DNA of 64,000 nt from contig NC_084587.1 in the NCBI RefSeq assembly GCF_033807715.1, forward strand, positions 23,584,017 through 23,648,016, written 5' to 3'. Below, one piece after another: positions 37,001 to 47,021 of the stretch. This DNA comes from Cololabis saira. Taxonomy: Eukaryota > Chordata > Actinopteri > Beloniformes > Belonidae. Position numbers and translations under genes: made by a program. The notes below the pieces were generated by a model. It ran no database searches. It worked only from the letters and a program-made list of their open reading frames with translations, and had not been told where the DNA came from. Numbering within the stretch: the first letter of the stretch is position 1; every line of letters begins with the position of its first letter.

Positions 37001-40000
37001 GGTATCCAGCCTGAAAAGAGAAATTGCAAAAATATTAAACTCTGGTTGGCAAAAAGCAAACATCGAAGCATGTTTGATGCTCTTCCAGAAATTGAGCCTT
37101 TATCAACTCGCTACACGACAATATTCCCACTAGCCCGATTAAACGAAACATTCTAACTTTTTTATTTTTTTAATGGACCCGAGTCTAAATAAAAAGATTG
37201 ATTGATTTCTTTTTTTCCTTTCTCAGAATTTGTACCTTAAGGTACAAATTAAATATCTGTGTCTTGCTTTGGCTAAAATATCACAGATAAGAAGTACAAA
37301 CGATCCCTTTTCAGCCAGGTCTTTACAGCTCCCTCCATAGCCGTCGCTTTTAGGAGGACTTAGCCACTCAACTCCTCTCCACCCACTTCAGAGGACAGCA
37401 GATGCAGATTTAACGTTCAGTTGAGGCTGGGCACTGATACTCAGAGCTGGATCTGGTGTTTCTAAACAAAGCTGATCCGCATCCACACCAGTGTTTGGAC
37501 TTTGTTTCAGAAACCATGTGCAACCAAACGCCTGTCACACGGACATCCATGCTCACAGGGCTGAACGCTAAATTAGCTGCAGTTTGTTTTTCACAAGTGC
37601 TGAAAAGGCCTTCCCTCCTACGCTTGTAGGCAGCTGCAGTGTCCTTAACTTTAACTGAAACAGCTGATAGCAAGGACAGAAACGTCAGCAGCGCTTGCTT
37701 GTTGTTCACACTGTTGTAACAGCAGGTGCCGTTCAGATAATTATAGGCTTGGTGGGTCAGGGAGGCATGTGACGTGACCCAGAAGAGCAAATTCTGAAGC
37801 AAAGTGGTGGAACTACGTCACCGTTTCCAAAGTATAAAAAAAAAAAACATGGTCTGCAGCAGATCATTTTTATTTCCTGTTTGGAGGTCAAACTCAACGC
37901 AGTAGTGTGGCAGCCATGCAAATCTATAGAATAAAACTGCACTCTTTTGGATGTAGCCGCTCAGCTTGGCTCCCCCAGGCTGAGTGGCAGCGTTTGTTAA
38001 GTTGGAATCTTTGATTCAGTCGCCACTTCAAATGCCCTCAAAATCCTCTCAAACACAGGTTTCTCTTTTTTTCTTCACACTGTGGCATAATACTGTATGT
38101 CCCTGTTAAAGGACAAGAAGAGTCTTTTGTCCTGTGTTACAAATGATCAAATGTTAAAGCCTTTATTTTGTCGGGCTTTCGTTGTCTGTTCCTGACTGTT
38201 ATGATACTTATATTCACATAAAGACACGAGTAGAAATGTTCCAGATTGGTGGATTTTGGTCAATTAAAAGGCAAATGTCGTTGAACTCCTTTCACTGCTG
38301 TGCCGTTCTTACTGGAATGAAAAAACATGTATTATTCATTTGAGCAAAAAAAAAAAAAATCTAATTTTTAAACCTTTATTACAGTATATGAGGGTAAGAT
38401 GCCAGTTTGTGAAGTCTTGTGGATAGCTCCCACGCCGCACTGGTGAGCATACCGCAGTCTGAGCCATGCGGCTGTGTAAAGGTGAGCGGGGCTGATTGGC
38501 TGGGCTGTCAGTATAATGCAGAGGGAGCACTCACTCACTGTTGCTACTCACAAAAGCACAAAATTAATATTTCATGCGCTCCTCAATTCCTAAACGATCC
38601 TGCAGCCTTTAAGTATTAATTTCACATGTTACTATGGCAACTGCATCACAAGAACTAAACATTAATCATACTTATGCTAAAAGAGAGCAAGGACGTGGGA
38701 GAAAAGATAGGAGGTGGCCGTTAGTCACCGGCTTGCTGTACACTGTGTCTGAACGACACAATCAATTACCTCCACACCACCTCGTCTTCATACAGACACA
38801 AAAACAGACCGCTGCGGATCTCATCTCTTAATTTCTCCTACTCTGGCTGGATTTGATCCTTAAATCTTCCTGATTTACAGAACGTGGTACTCCTTTTACA
38901 GGAATCACGCTCCTTACTACATCTCTTTATGAGTTCTGTCTCGGCTGTTGATGACATCTTTGCTGGCCGCAGCACAAGCACAGCTGTACAGTAGCGGTGT
39001 CTGTAGAAGTGAAGACTGTCTCATTTCCCTGCGATATAAATCAGCTCCTCTTATATGAAGAGCTGTTTTGTATAAAAGGGTAGGTAAAAATAGGCTTTTG
39101 CTTCAACCTACACCTTTTCAGGGAGTATTTCAGAGAGCCTTGTGACCAAACTAAAATAACAATAATAAAAAAAAACATTTTAACATTTTAAAAAGGCTGT
39201 GCAGTATTTTCTCCCTCTCTTGCACCCCTCCCAGTTACAGTTGTAGATAATATCTCCCCCCCTGCATTATTAAAGCCACTCCAGCTTGGGTTTATCAAGC
39301 TGTTTAACACTTTGAGACACGTCACTCTTCTTGAGCAGATAATGATACTAATAGAAGCTTTGTGATTTTAAAGCGGGCATCAGCAGCGACTGAACAGAAA
39401 GGGTGTGAAAAACGACACGCGCATCCCAGCATCAGATAGCACAGGCACGGGCATCAAGCAGAGATCAAGCAACACAGAGCATTTTCAATGCCGTTTGCAG
39501 CGCGCGCATGAATTTCAAACGCAAACGAAGGTTCAGGCGACAGGCATGAGTCATCCTGGAGATCTCATCGAAAAATAATAACTTTGAGCAGGAATCATCA
39601 TCATCCCTGGTGTTTGTGCCAACTGTTGAGAGTGAATCCAAAAGAAATGAGGCAAACTTGTGCAAATGCAGAACATTAGAATCCAACAATGATCCCACAG
39701 CCTCCAAGGGGGGATTTTTCTGAAAGTTCAGCAACTCATTGACATTCTGGGGAGAGGTATTTAAATTTTTTGCACTGGTGCCACTTTTCAGTAACCAACA
39801 GATCTGTGAATATTAAGCAGAAAAAAAGAGCCTGGAACCTGGCAGGAAAAGGCTCTCTGTTCTTCACCTCCACCTGCTTCTACATGGCTTTCTCGTTTTA
39901 AGCCAGATTTTCCAACAGTTTCCTTAAAATATCAGTAAACCCACTGAGCTGATCATATTTCATCAGAAGGACAGACTTTGAAAGTTACAAATGTTAAAAT

Positions 40001-43000
40001 AGTCAACATTCAGTCAAAAGATTTCTTACATTTTTTTAAAGAAACATTTCCAAAGAGCAGGTGACTACAAAGCACCCATGGCATTTAGTATTTTCTTTAA
40101 AGCGCTCCCACTTGCTGATTCTAGTCCATTTATTTTCTGAGAAGCCGTTACTCGTTACATCTGACTGAACTTTGGTTTCATAAGAGTAATTAGTCTGCGT
40201 AGAGAACAAAACAGTTGGAACATTGACAGAAAAGATATATCTGAACCTCTGAGGAAAATGTACTTTTTTTTCTTTTTAAATCAGAATTTTGATTAATGTG
40301 CATTAATATGCTTGAGTTGGGTTCGCTGGAGGCCCCAAAACACTGGATGTTGCCAACAGAGGCCAAGCCATCAGATGATAAATGATGGGCTTCTCAGATT
40401 CTGCCTGTACCAGCTCATGAGGGAAATGCCACTGTGTTCACCACCTGAGCACACTGATGAGCTGCTTGGCTCTAAAAGGAGAGGACAATGCTTTTCTGTT
40501 TCTCTGAAGATTGAATGGAAACTTGAACCCCCCCCCCAAAAAAATACACGTCAGGCCAGACAGTTCAAATTGTTTTAGAAGCTCCATGTAGACAAAGCAG
40601 AAGATTCTCTGCAGGTTCAAAACACATTGCTTTCAAAAGATGTTTTGATGCTGTGTTTTGAAAAGAAAATCTCAGATTTTCACTGAACTCATTCACTGAT
40701 CTCATCAGTAGTTTACCTCTTAATTCCTATCTCTCCTTGGAGCAACTCACAATGTTTTCCCTTTATTTGTATTGTTGTATTATTTGTAACTCTGGTATTG
40801 TGAAAGAGCCACGATGATCATTTCAAGACCCTTCCAACTGGAGGTCTGCTGGGATCTGCAGCCGATCCCCCCACCGCTCATGGGCCTACGGCAGTTGGCT
40901 CGTCTGACCCGTCGGTGACAGCGATGGCTCTAACGCAGTCAGAGGAAGGCCGAGCTACAGCGGGTCCCAGCGGAGCTTTGCTAGGTCCTCGTTTCACCTC
41001 TAGCAGAAATGGATTTGGACGCTGTTTCAACAGCAATACTTGAATTGTGGATGATTAGACAGGTTTGATCAGAAAGAATGTAAAGTAATATTAATTCCTC
41101 TGCAAAGATTAGCATAAATAATACCGCCAATCTAAAACAGCCAACTTGCTGTGACCGAACTTAGGTGGGCGTGTCCCAGGTGGATCCCACGCCTGCTCGC
41201 TCTGCCTGTTTGCAGTTTGGTGCAGCATAGCCAACGGGGGGAGAGGCTTCAGAAGAACTCTTCAGAAAACCTACCACAGGGACTTTGTCCAGTTCTTCTT
41301 ATACATTTCTAAACCACAGTTGTCTTTGATGTTGAGTGACACATCCTGCGAGTGTCTCATTTTCCTCAGGAGATGGTTGAGACAAAGACGGAGCTCATAC
41401 ATCTGTCATCGACAGACTTACGCTCACTAGGGGGGCTGAGACTAGACTCAAAACAAAGTTGCTGTGTGTGTTGGATGTGTCGTCTGCAACTGTTAGCTGT
41501 ATGCAAACATATTAAACACATATGGACTATGCCGTGCACTGCAGAAGCATTGTGTTTCAAGTTTGTTCTTCTCCCTTACAAGTGGGAAAACAAATAAAAA
41601 TAATGAGTTAATTACTGCTGCCTTAAAAGAGTGCCCTAAATGCTGATTTTATGAGGAGTTTCAATTAAGAATGAGATGGCCACAATCACAAAACACCAAA
41701 ACCTACTTTAAGAAAATGGCTAGTGTCTAAGAGAAGCCATTACCAGTAACTACTGAAGTGCCCCGAAGACAACATCTTCATCATCATTTACCATTTTCAC
41801 AGTTCATAATCTGGATCAACATAACTACACATAGTTAAGTGTGTGCGCTGTACTGTTAGACAGCTGTGAGGTTTCTACAACCCTAATAATGACTCAAATG
41901 ATGTGGAAAAAACGCAACTCACACACTGTCGGTTAAGGCATGGAGAAGAAAATAGCCTGCAGATAATGTAAAAAAAGACGTGCACCAAGTGAAATGAGCT
42001 TGTGAGTAAAAGGCACTGGCAGTTTCTTTGGGCAAATGGCAGTTTTGCTGCTTCAGCAAGGCTTGCTCGCTACTTATATTCAAGCTCACAGCTGGGAAAG
42101 TTCCGTGCTGGAGAAGCACATATGAAGAGCTCATGGAAAGTAAAGCAGGGATGCATCATGAAGTAAATGTCTCTGTACGGCGACCCCCTGAGATATCACT
42201 CTTCCACACACTGAAAACTACACGATGTACACAAATGGAAAATGAAGGACAGCGAGGAAAAGACTTACGGGAAGGTCCGCATAAAAGTAGTGTTTCCTGT
42301 CAAAATATGACTTCTTATTTATGGTACAGTTGAGAGCCAGCCCTGTCATCACTGCTGCTTCAACGCACCGCCTGTTCAGCACCTGGGGGACACATGAAGA
42401 CATTACCCGACAGTCTGATGAGAGCGTCATTTGAAAGTTGCCATTTTTGAGATGAAACATACGTACAGGTAATGTGCCAGGTAAAGATGCATCAAAGAAT
42501 GACACCAGGGAGTTTGGAGGAGACGAGAACCGAACCGAAGAGCCCGAGAAGAGCTTGCTGTTGGAGTTAATCTGGGCATGGATTTCCAAACCGACCACTC
42601 CGACCAGCTGCTGTGGAGCGCTGAGGTACGAGGTACACGGACAGAAAAAGAGAAATCTGTAATACAGGCTACCTAAAGACAGTAAAAACTAACTATGTAA
42701 CATTAAAAATAAAGAATTTGCTACAGTTTGGCCTACGGGTATCCATTCTGACAGGACACGCAATTTATTCACTCACAACCATAGAAATTAAAAGTTGAAA
42801 TTACTTAGTCTATTATGTAAGATTAACAAAAGGAATGTAATTTGCCCTCTGAAGAATAACAAAGTGAGAATGTAAAATGACACTTGGGGACATAAAGAAT
42901 TTATTCGTGGATATCTGAAAATATTCATTACAGTTTTATGAAATTGGATTACAGACATCAGCAAAATGTATTGAGTGCTGCTCGAGGCAAGTCTCTCTTC

Positions 43001-46000
43001 AGGTAGAGGTTGAAATAAATTGGGGGGGGGGTGCACCTCATCTATTATTTCCATCTTTTCACTCTTAGTAAAGTCCTATTTGTCAAAAGATAGCTGCTTT
43101 GTCAAATGATGATGCTGTTGGATTTCATTCACACCAAGTAACAGAGACAAGACGCCTCCCCTGAAACAGTTTCAGGCTCTGCAATGCAATGGCTTGTGAT
43201 GGGGGTTGCTCGTTTATGCAAAACAATCACAATCACAGTTGTTTTAGTTAACGCTGAAGTCATCATTATTTAAAATCATTATCTACTGAGTTTTGAAGCA
43301 TGCTGCATGCTGAGTTTAACACAGAACTTTGGAAATTTCTACAATAAACTTGTATTTCATACGTAAAAAAAGAAAGAAATCATGCTTGAAAAAAAGAGAA
43401 AAAAGAGTGAGAATTGTTTAGAAGACAAGATGGAATATGTGGCAAAATAATTGTTCGTGTTTCTTCCTGAAAATCATTTTAACACCAATACAGCCCTAAA
43501 ATGTATACCTCACGGCAAACTGTTGGTCTCAGATACTTTAATGTTTGGTTCAAGAGCCACATAAGTCTCGTGGGGTGATTTGTGTAAAATAAGCTTTAGA
43601 TTTCATGTTATTGAAAGTCTCCTTCAGAGGATAAAATGCAACTCAAACTGTATAAAAACCACCAGAAAAAGTGAGTCATGGATAGTCGTAAGAAAAGCGA
43701 TCCCCCTAATTATCCCGCTTTGTCAATAAAGAAGATGATTTATGGTTTGTATGTTGGTGGAACTAAAAACAGCATTAGGTCTGTTTAGCTGGGAGGGAAT
43801 ATGTAAAAAATCATAACGATTGTGCACTTGGTGACAAGTTTTTGATATTTGGCATGGTGTTAGTTATGGACATAAGGTTTTCAAAAACCATCGCAAACAA
43901 ATTGTGACGCCCCCTAGTGGCCGGTTTGCAGAAAATTCTAAATGGCTCCCGCCAAAAAGACCAAAGGTCATATCTCAGCTTCTCTTAGTCCTAGATGGTT
44001 GAATATTGTCACCTTTTCTACTTTTTTGGTGCTAGGAATTCAATTCTGGGATAAATCTCCTATTTCAAGGTCACGTTGAAGGTCAAATTTAATTTTCAAG
44101 GTCATTTTTTGCCCAAAAAACTCCATATCTCGAGAGTTAAGTCACATAAAAAGATTATAGAGGGCTCTAGACCCCTAATTTCACCCCCAAAGGAATGCAA
44201 TTTTCTGTTTATTGGACAGGTCACTATCACTGTAGTATCAATAATCTGATTGGGTGAGAACAGTGGCTTCATTCAGGCTTAAGATGAACAAAACCTCAGA
44301 ACTAAGTCACAGTGAAAGAATAGGATTTTGTTAAAATAACACACAAATAACATCAGCTGTGCATATTTAAACCCAATTAACACCTACAATGCTGCCTCTA
44401 TCGCCTCGCTTATTGATTCATTTTGAATTTCCTGCAAACCGGCCACTATGGGGGAAGTCCCAATTTGTTTGCGGTGGTTTTTTGCAAACTTTATGTCCAT
44501 AACTAACACCATGCCAAATATCAAAAACTTGTCACCAAGTGCACGATTTTCATGAATTCCCTCCCAGCTAGTTTAAGTTATTTAAAACGTCATCACTTTC
44601 TTTATGTTTTGAAAGATTTCAGACATCAGTGGCAGCGGTCTTTCAGTTAGGCCTGTAATTATAAACAATTAATTGCACAATCGATCATTTGAGATGATCG
44701 TGATCATGTCTCTATAGTATTCGTATGAAAACACGTGGCTGACAGTGACTTCAACTGAATTCGTTTTTCCACTGTGGAAACATAACAGTTTTAAACATCT
44801 GTGGGCAAAAGAAAAAAAAATCAAATAGTTAAACAAACATTAAACAAATCAATGAAAAATATGACAAATAAGATAACAGACATACTTAAAAATCACTGCA
44901 GGCTTTAAAAACCATGAGGATTGGAGTACAAACATAATTTCAGGAGATTTTACTAAATATATATTCATTTTGTACAATCTGAACATTTTTGATGGTGCCT
45001 TTTGCCCAAAAAGAGCTGGGATAGACAAAACCTGAGTTCCTGAATTCAATTATCCCTAAGCTAAAATGGGTGAAACCTACAACAAATCAACATATATGTT
45101 TTACAGAGAAGTTCAAGTATTGTGATTTTTTTTAAATGGTCCCAGTCTTGGCTGACTTAACTGTCAAGACAAGGAAACAAGTCACTATTTGGACAAATGG
45201 GGGGGCCTGAATGGACATCTGCAGGTAGGGTTGCCACCTGTCCCGTAAAATACGGAATTGTCCTTTATTTGAGAAAAAAATGTTGCGTCCCGTATTGAAC
45301 TAATACGGGACGCAATCTGTCCCGTATTTTCATTAACGTCCCATACACACGTCTGTCACACACACATCAACACTAAATTTAACAATAATGAACAAAATAA
45401 AACACAGGAAACATTAAGGCCAGCAAAATCTTTGTGGCGGGACAACAGGACCTGCTGCGTTCTGTGCCCAGATCTTTCTATGTGCCAGACAGCGGGGAGG
45501 ACTCGGGCTTCACCTCCATCAAGGGGTTGGGAATTGGGAATTAAAAGTTGTGTTCCGTATTGAACCAATAGGGACGTATATTATGCTCTTATTTATTGAT
45601 GTCATAATATACAGGTGAAGGTCGGAAAATTTGAATATATTGCAAAACACCATTCGTAGTAAATTTATCTAAAGGTGAAACAAATATATTATTCAAAGTG
45701 AGATATTTCAAGCCTTTATTTTTTATGATTTTGGTGATTATGGCTCACAGTTTATGAAAACCCAAAATAAAAAATAAATTAGAGAATATTTTATGAAATC
45801 AATAAACAATTCAACAAATAAAGGTTTAACATATCTTGCTTTGAATGTAATAATACTAGGTCATATATTAGTTTCACCTTTTAAGTTGAATTATTGAAAT
45901 AAATTAACTTTTACACCATATTCTAGTTGAATTATTGAAATAAATTAACTTTTACACCATATTCTAGTTGAATTATTGAAATAAATTAACTTTTACACCA

Positions 46001-46640
46001 TATTCTTCACCTGTATCTATATTATACATCTTGGCTGATGTGGACATACAAAGCATAGGAGGCTATTTCAGTTGCTATATAGTTGTCTATGTACAGTCAT
46101 GCAAGTTCAATGTAAAGCACTTTAAACTTTAAATCAAAGCATTTTGTTTTTTCATATAAAATAAACATTTTTTTGGCTCCTGCGCTGCTGAAATCGGGGC
46201 GTACCTTATTTATATTTCTGAAAGGTGGCAACCCTATCAGCAGGACTAGTAGTAATAGTAGTAATAGTAATAACAGTATCTACATGGAAGGCTTCATAAA
46301 ACCATAACAACACGTGCAACAGCACTTGCATAGGTCATATGTTAAGGGAAATAGAGAGCATAGCAAATGGTTTGTGTTTTTCCTCTGGACTGCAGAGCCT
46401 CGTTACACCTGAGTACAGCATTGACAGACATAAACAACTTTAAGGTTGACAAGTTATGTCAAAACAAAAAATACCCCGCCTCGAGTGTTTCACCTACCTC
46501 TTTTCTCTCATCTTCGGTTGGCTGCTGCATTGTAAACACGACGTACTAATATGTCGGATTACACATGAAGTCTTGGTGTATAATATCGGTATTTGTTTTA
46601 TGTGATGAAGCATCTCACTGGTAACACAGGACGCAGACAT
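26434..46640 (-). CDS. gatb: GATB (PET112), mitochondrial Glu-tRNA(Gln) amidotransferase subunit B; whole coding span, 13 exons
   Basis: GATB works with GATC and QRSL1 (GatA) in the mitochondrial matrix to convert mischarged Glu-tRNA(Gln) to Gln-tRNA(Gln); subunit B binds the tRNA and activates the glutamate with ATP (family knowledge). Thirteen exons with GT/AG borders join in phase to 1644 nt, 547 residues plus stop; the human protein is 557. Seen: a Ser/Thr/Arg/Lys-containing presequence (1-48), [19 protein letters not shown] (57 on), the GatB signature [18 protein letters not shown] (about 199-216), [19 protein letters not shown] (about 246-264), TVSMRDKEG and [10 protein letters not shown], then the C-terminal GatB/YqeY tRNA-binding domain (about 395-545) with [18 protein letters not shown]. 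The gene is convergent with FHIP1A and divergent from DCTPP1. No frameshift or stop is seen in any exon. Confidence 0.95.
26647..26781 (-). CDS. gatb: GATB coding exon 12
   Basis: Encodes residues 462-506 ([20 protein letters not shown] to VVDSHPDE), phase 0 at both ends. The acceptor is CGCCCTCAG and the donor is GAG|GTTAGT. Confidence 0.93.
26823..27496. mobile_element. Non-autonomous hAT element with 8-bp target-site duplication
   Basis: The termini are CAGAGGTGTC and GACACCTCTG, with a perfect 8-bp duplication GTGACGGG at 26815-26822 and 27497-27504. The interior carries repeated AGTAAAAGTA/AAGTACAAATAC-like runs and no transposase. It lies in GATB intron 11 and nearly fills it: 41 nt from exon 12 and about 70 nt from exon 11. 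Confidence 0.9.
27566..27644 (-). CDS. gatb: GATB coding exon 11
   Basis: Completes Ser435 and encodes residues 436-461 ([20 protein letters not shown] to VAKQ), phase 0 at the end. The acceptor is TCATTTCAG and the donor is CAG|GTGAGT. A 674-bp hAT element sits about 60 nt downstream in transcript sense. Confidence 0.92.
27645..29820. other. GATB intron 10
   Basis: About 2.2 kb of intron. Apart from a decayed hAT-MITE piece just outside it, inside the next region, I see neither a gene nor a clear repeat here. Confidence 0.5.
29610..29677. repeat. Decayed hAT-MITE left end
   Basis: CCAGGTCCTCGAAGG, then AAATGTTTTAGATATTTCC and TTTGCTTCAGG parallel the left end of the complete element at 56325 (CCGGTCCTGGAGAGC, AATGTTTTAGATCTTTCC, CTGCTTCAG). 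It is in GATB intron 10. Confidence 0.5.
29821..29954 (-). CDS. gatb: GATB coding exon 10
   Basis: Encodes residues 391-434 ([19 protein letters not shown] to EDVSASQ) plus two bases. The acceptor is TGTGTTGCAG. Of two possible donors, GAC|GTGAGC breaks the downstream phase, so AG|GTTAGA is chosen. It starts the GatB/YqeY domain. Confidence 0.9.
30116..30308 (-). CDS. gatb: GATB coding exon 9
   Basis: Completes Arg326 and encodes [15 protein letters not shown] to PEHSYTLV (residues 327-390), phase 0 at the end. The acceptor is CTTCTGCAG. The donor could be GTG|GTGGGT (chosen) or CTG|GTGGTG one codon earlier; the chosen one keeps the family length before NEDGL. Confidence 0.9.
30658..30702 (-). 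CDS. gatb: GATB coding exon 8 (45 nt)
   Basis: Completes Gly311 and encodes [14 protein letters not shown] plus two bases of Arg326. The acceptor is TTTTTTAG and the donor is ACAG|GTGAGG. A micro-exon supported by the invariant SMRDKEG block and by phase. Confidence 0.9.
31013..31090. repeat. (TA)n(CA)n microsatellite
   Basis: An uninterrupted TA run of about 58 bp followed by about 18 bp of CA. It is in GATB intron 7. Such runs are length-variable and prone to assembly error. Confidence 0.95.
32841..32961. repeat. Short inverted repeat (121 bp)
   Basis: GTCAAAAAAGGGAGTCCAGGC at the left and its near-perfect reverse complement GCCTTGGACTCCCTTTTTTG/AC at the right, about 21-nt arms. It is probably a small MITE; no clear target-site duplication was seen. 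It is in GATB intron 7. Confidence 0.65.
33786..33870 (-). CDS. gatb: GATB coding exon 7
   Basis: Completes Asp283 and encodes [14 protein letters not shown] to AYDSKS (residues 284-310) plus two bases. The acceptor is CTATCCACCAG and the donor is CAGG|GTAAGA. The exon is too short to stand out by itself; it was found by searching for the expected DYEIQRQI block, and its phase fits both neighbours exactly. Confidence 0.9.
34760..35560 (+). mobile_element. L1/Tx1-type LINE ORF2 3' end
   Basis: A frame at 34892-35389 (about 165 residues) reads [18 protein letters not shown], then [18 protein letters not shown]. The C-x2-C-x7-H-x4-C zinc-knuckle-like pattern is characteristic of the C-terminus of L1-superfamily ORF2. 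A poly(A)-like run at about 35530-35562 closes the element. It is in GATB intron 6, antisense to the gene. The left limit is uncertain. Confidence 0.75.
36225..36338 (-). CDS. gatb: GATB coding exon 6
   Basis: Completes Glu245 and encodes residues 246-282 ([19 protein letters not shown] to RYLARAI) plus one base. The acceptor is TTTTCTTTAG and the donor is ATCG|GTAGGA. DANVSV and TEVKNINS are family hallmarks. Confidence 0.94.
36463..36585 (-). CDS. gatb: GATB coding exon 5
   Basis: Completes Gly204 and encodes residues 205-244 ([18 protein letters not shown] to CQGNMS) plus one base. The acceptor is CATGTGTCAG and the donor is TCGG|GTATGG. It contains the second half of the GatB signature, including the EPDM block. 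Confidence 0.94.
36812..37010 (-). CDS. gatb: GATB coding exon 4
   Basis: Encodes residues 138-203 ([16 protein letters not shown] to LIDLNRA) plus one base. The acceptor is CTCTTTTCAG and the donor is GCAG|GTTAGA. It includes [14 protein letters not shown] and the first half of the GatB signature. Confidence 0.94.
37011..42268. other. GATB intron 3
   Basis: About 5.3 kb without a supportable gene. Poly-A and poly-C tracts (40529-40547), a short GC-rich patch at about 40830-41020 and several poly-T runs are seen; I recognise no element. Confidence 0.5.
42269..42382 (-). CDS. gatb: GATB coding exon 3
   Basis: Encodes residues 100-137 ([19 protein letters not shown] to HYFYADLP), phase 0 at both ends. 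The acceptor is GTCCCCCAG and the donor is [21 protein letters not shown] and [18 protein letters not shown] are continuous across its junctions, as in the family. Confidence 0.94.
42467..42620 (-). CDS. gatb: GATB coding exon 2
   Basis: Completes Ser48 and encodes residues 49-99 ([16 protein letters not shown] to DASLPGTLP). The acceptor is CGTACCTCAG and the donor is CCT|GTACGT, ending in phase 0. It carries the conserved GatB N-terminal block [17 protein letters not shown]. Confidence 0.94.
43786..44570. mobile_element. Foldback-type element with about 150-bp inverted arms
   Basis: The left arm starts AGCTGGGAGGGAATATG and includes GTGCACTTGGTGACAAG, GGCATGGTGTTAGTTATGG and CTAGTGGCCGGTTTGCAG. 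The right arm is the reverse complement of the same blocks, ending CCCTCCCAGCT. The 785-bp element has no coding frame. A GTTTA near each edge may be a target-site duplication, but the alignment is ambiguous. It is in GATB intron 1. Confidence 0.85.
45612..46015. mobile_element. Nested MITE with ACAGGTGAAG termini
   Basis: It starts TACAGGTGAAGGTCGG and ends TTCTTCACCTGTA, so it has short inverted termini. It interrupts the hAT-like element at 45226-46236. It includes a 41-bp tandem repeat near its right end. Confidence 0.72.
45884..46006. repeat. 41-bp tandem repeat, 3 copies
   Basis: The unit starts AGTTGAATTATTGAAATAAA and ends CACCATATTCT, repeated exactly three times at 45884, 45925 and 45966. 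The identical copies indicate a recent local expansion inside the nested MITE. Confidence 0.95.
46498..46640 (-). CDS. gatb: GATB coding exon 1 (mitochondrial presequence)
   Basis: Encodes residues 1-47 plus two bases of Ser48, beginning [18 protein letters not shown] and continuing [20 protein letters not shown] before an AGAG|GTAGGT donor. It is rich in Ser, Thr, Lys, Arg and hydrophobic residues with few acidic ones, as expected of a matrix-targeting peptide. The two leftover bases AG join the first base C of exon 2 to give [17 protein letters not shown]. The start is chosen as the only ATG giving this phase plus a presequence. Confidence 0.85.
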
Positions 46641-47021
46641 GTTCTCCCTTCCACCCACATAAACATGGGAGTTGTAGTTTTAAACTCGATTTTCAAAATC
46701 AACTGCAGCCGCGCTGTAATATTCTAAAAAACTACAAGATCCGGTTTTTAGTAAAGGCTGATTTATGGTTCCGCGTTACACCAACGCAGAGCCTACGCAC
46801 AGTACGGCGCGCGTCGCCGCGTACCTTACGGCGTAGGCTCTGCGTCGATTTAACGCGGAACCACAATTCATGCTTCAAGAATCGCATATCCGGTGTACGA
46901 CACGTCATTTCCGTCCTGAGAAGCGTGGCGGGAGTTGTTCGCTTGGTGGGAGAGAAATAGGTTGTTGTTGCACCGTAAACTTGTTTTTTCACGGAAATTC
47001 AACAGATAAAAACCACGAAAC
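46641..47021. promoter_or_regulatory. Shared GATB / DCTPP1 divergent promoter region
   Basis: Only 381 bp separate the two ATG codons, so both promoters must lie here (or in the first transcribed bases). CpG is frequent, partly because a palindromic MITE occupies 46753-46876. No TATA box is evident. Confidence 0.6.
46753..46876. mobile_element. Palindromic MITE, copy 1 (promoter)
   Basis: Left arm GGCTGATTTATGGTTCCGCG, then CAACGCAGAGCCTACGC; right arm GGCGTAGGCTCTGCGTCG, then AACGCGGAACC. The whole 124 bp can fold into one hairpin. The same element in reverse orientation is at 49537-49660. Confidence 0.88.

Larger units (their letters stand above)
45226..46236. mobile_element. hAT-like element carrying a nested MITE
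   Basis: The termini are TAGGGTTGCCACCTGTCCCG and AGGTGGCAACCCTA. The flanks TCTGCAGG (45218-45225) and TCAGCAGG (46237-46244) match at 7 of 8 bases, consistent with an old hAT target-site duplication. Arms repeat the CGTATT/CCCGTA-type sequence. The middle is occupied by a second element at about 45612-46015. It is in GATB intron 1. Confidence 0.82.

Noticed and set aside
45894..46006. CRISPR-like array from three regular repeats
   Set aside because: The 41-bp units are directly adjacent with no spacers; it is a tandem duplication in a MITE of a vertebrate genome.
46493..46531. Alternative start in GATB exon 1 reading [11 protein letters not shown] before the donor
   Set aside because: It would end in phase 0, but exon 2 needs two carried bases; the other frame gives a 47-codon presequence that fits exactly.
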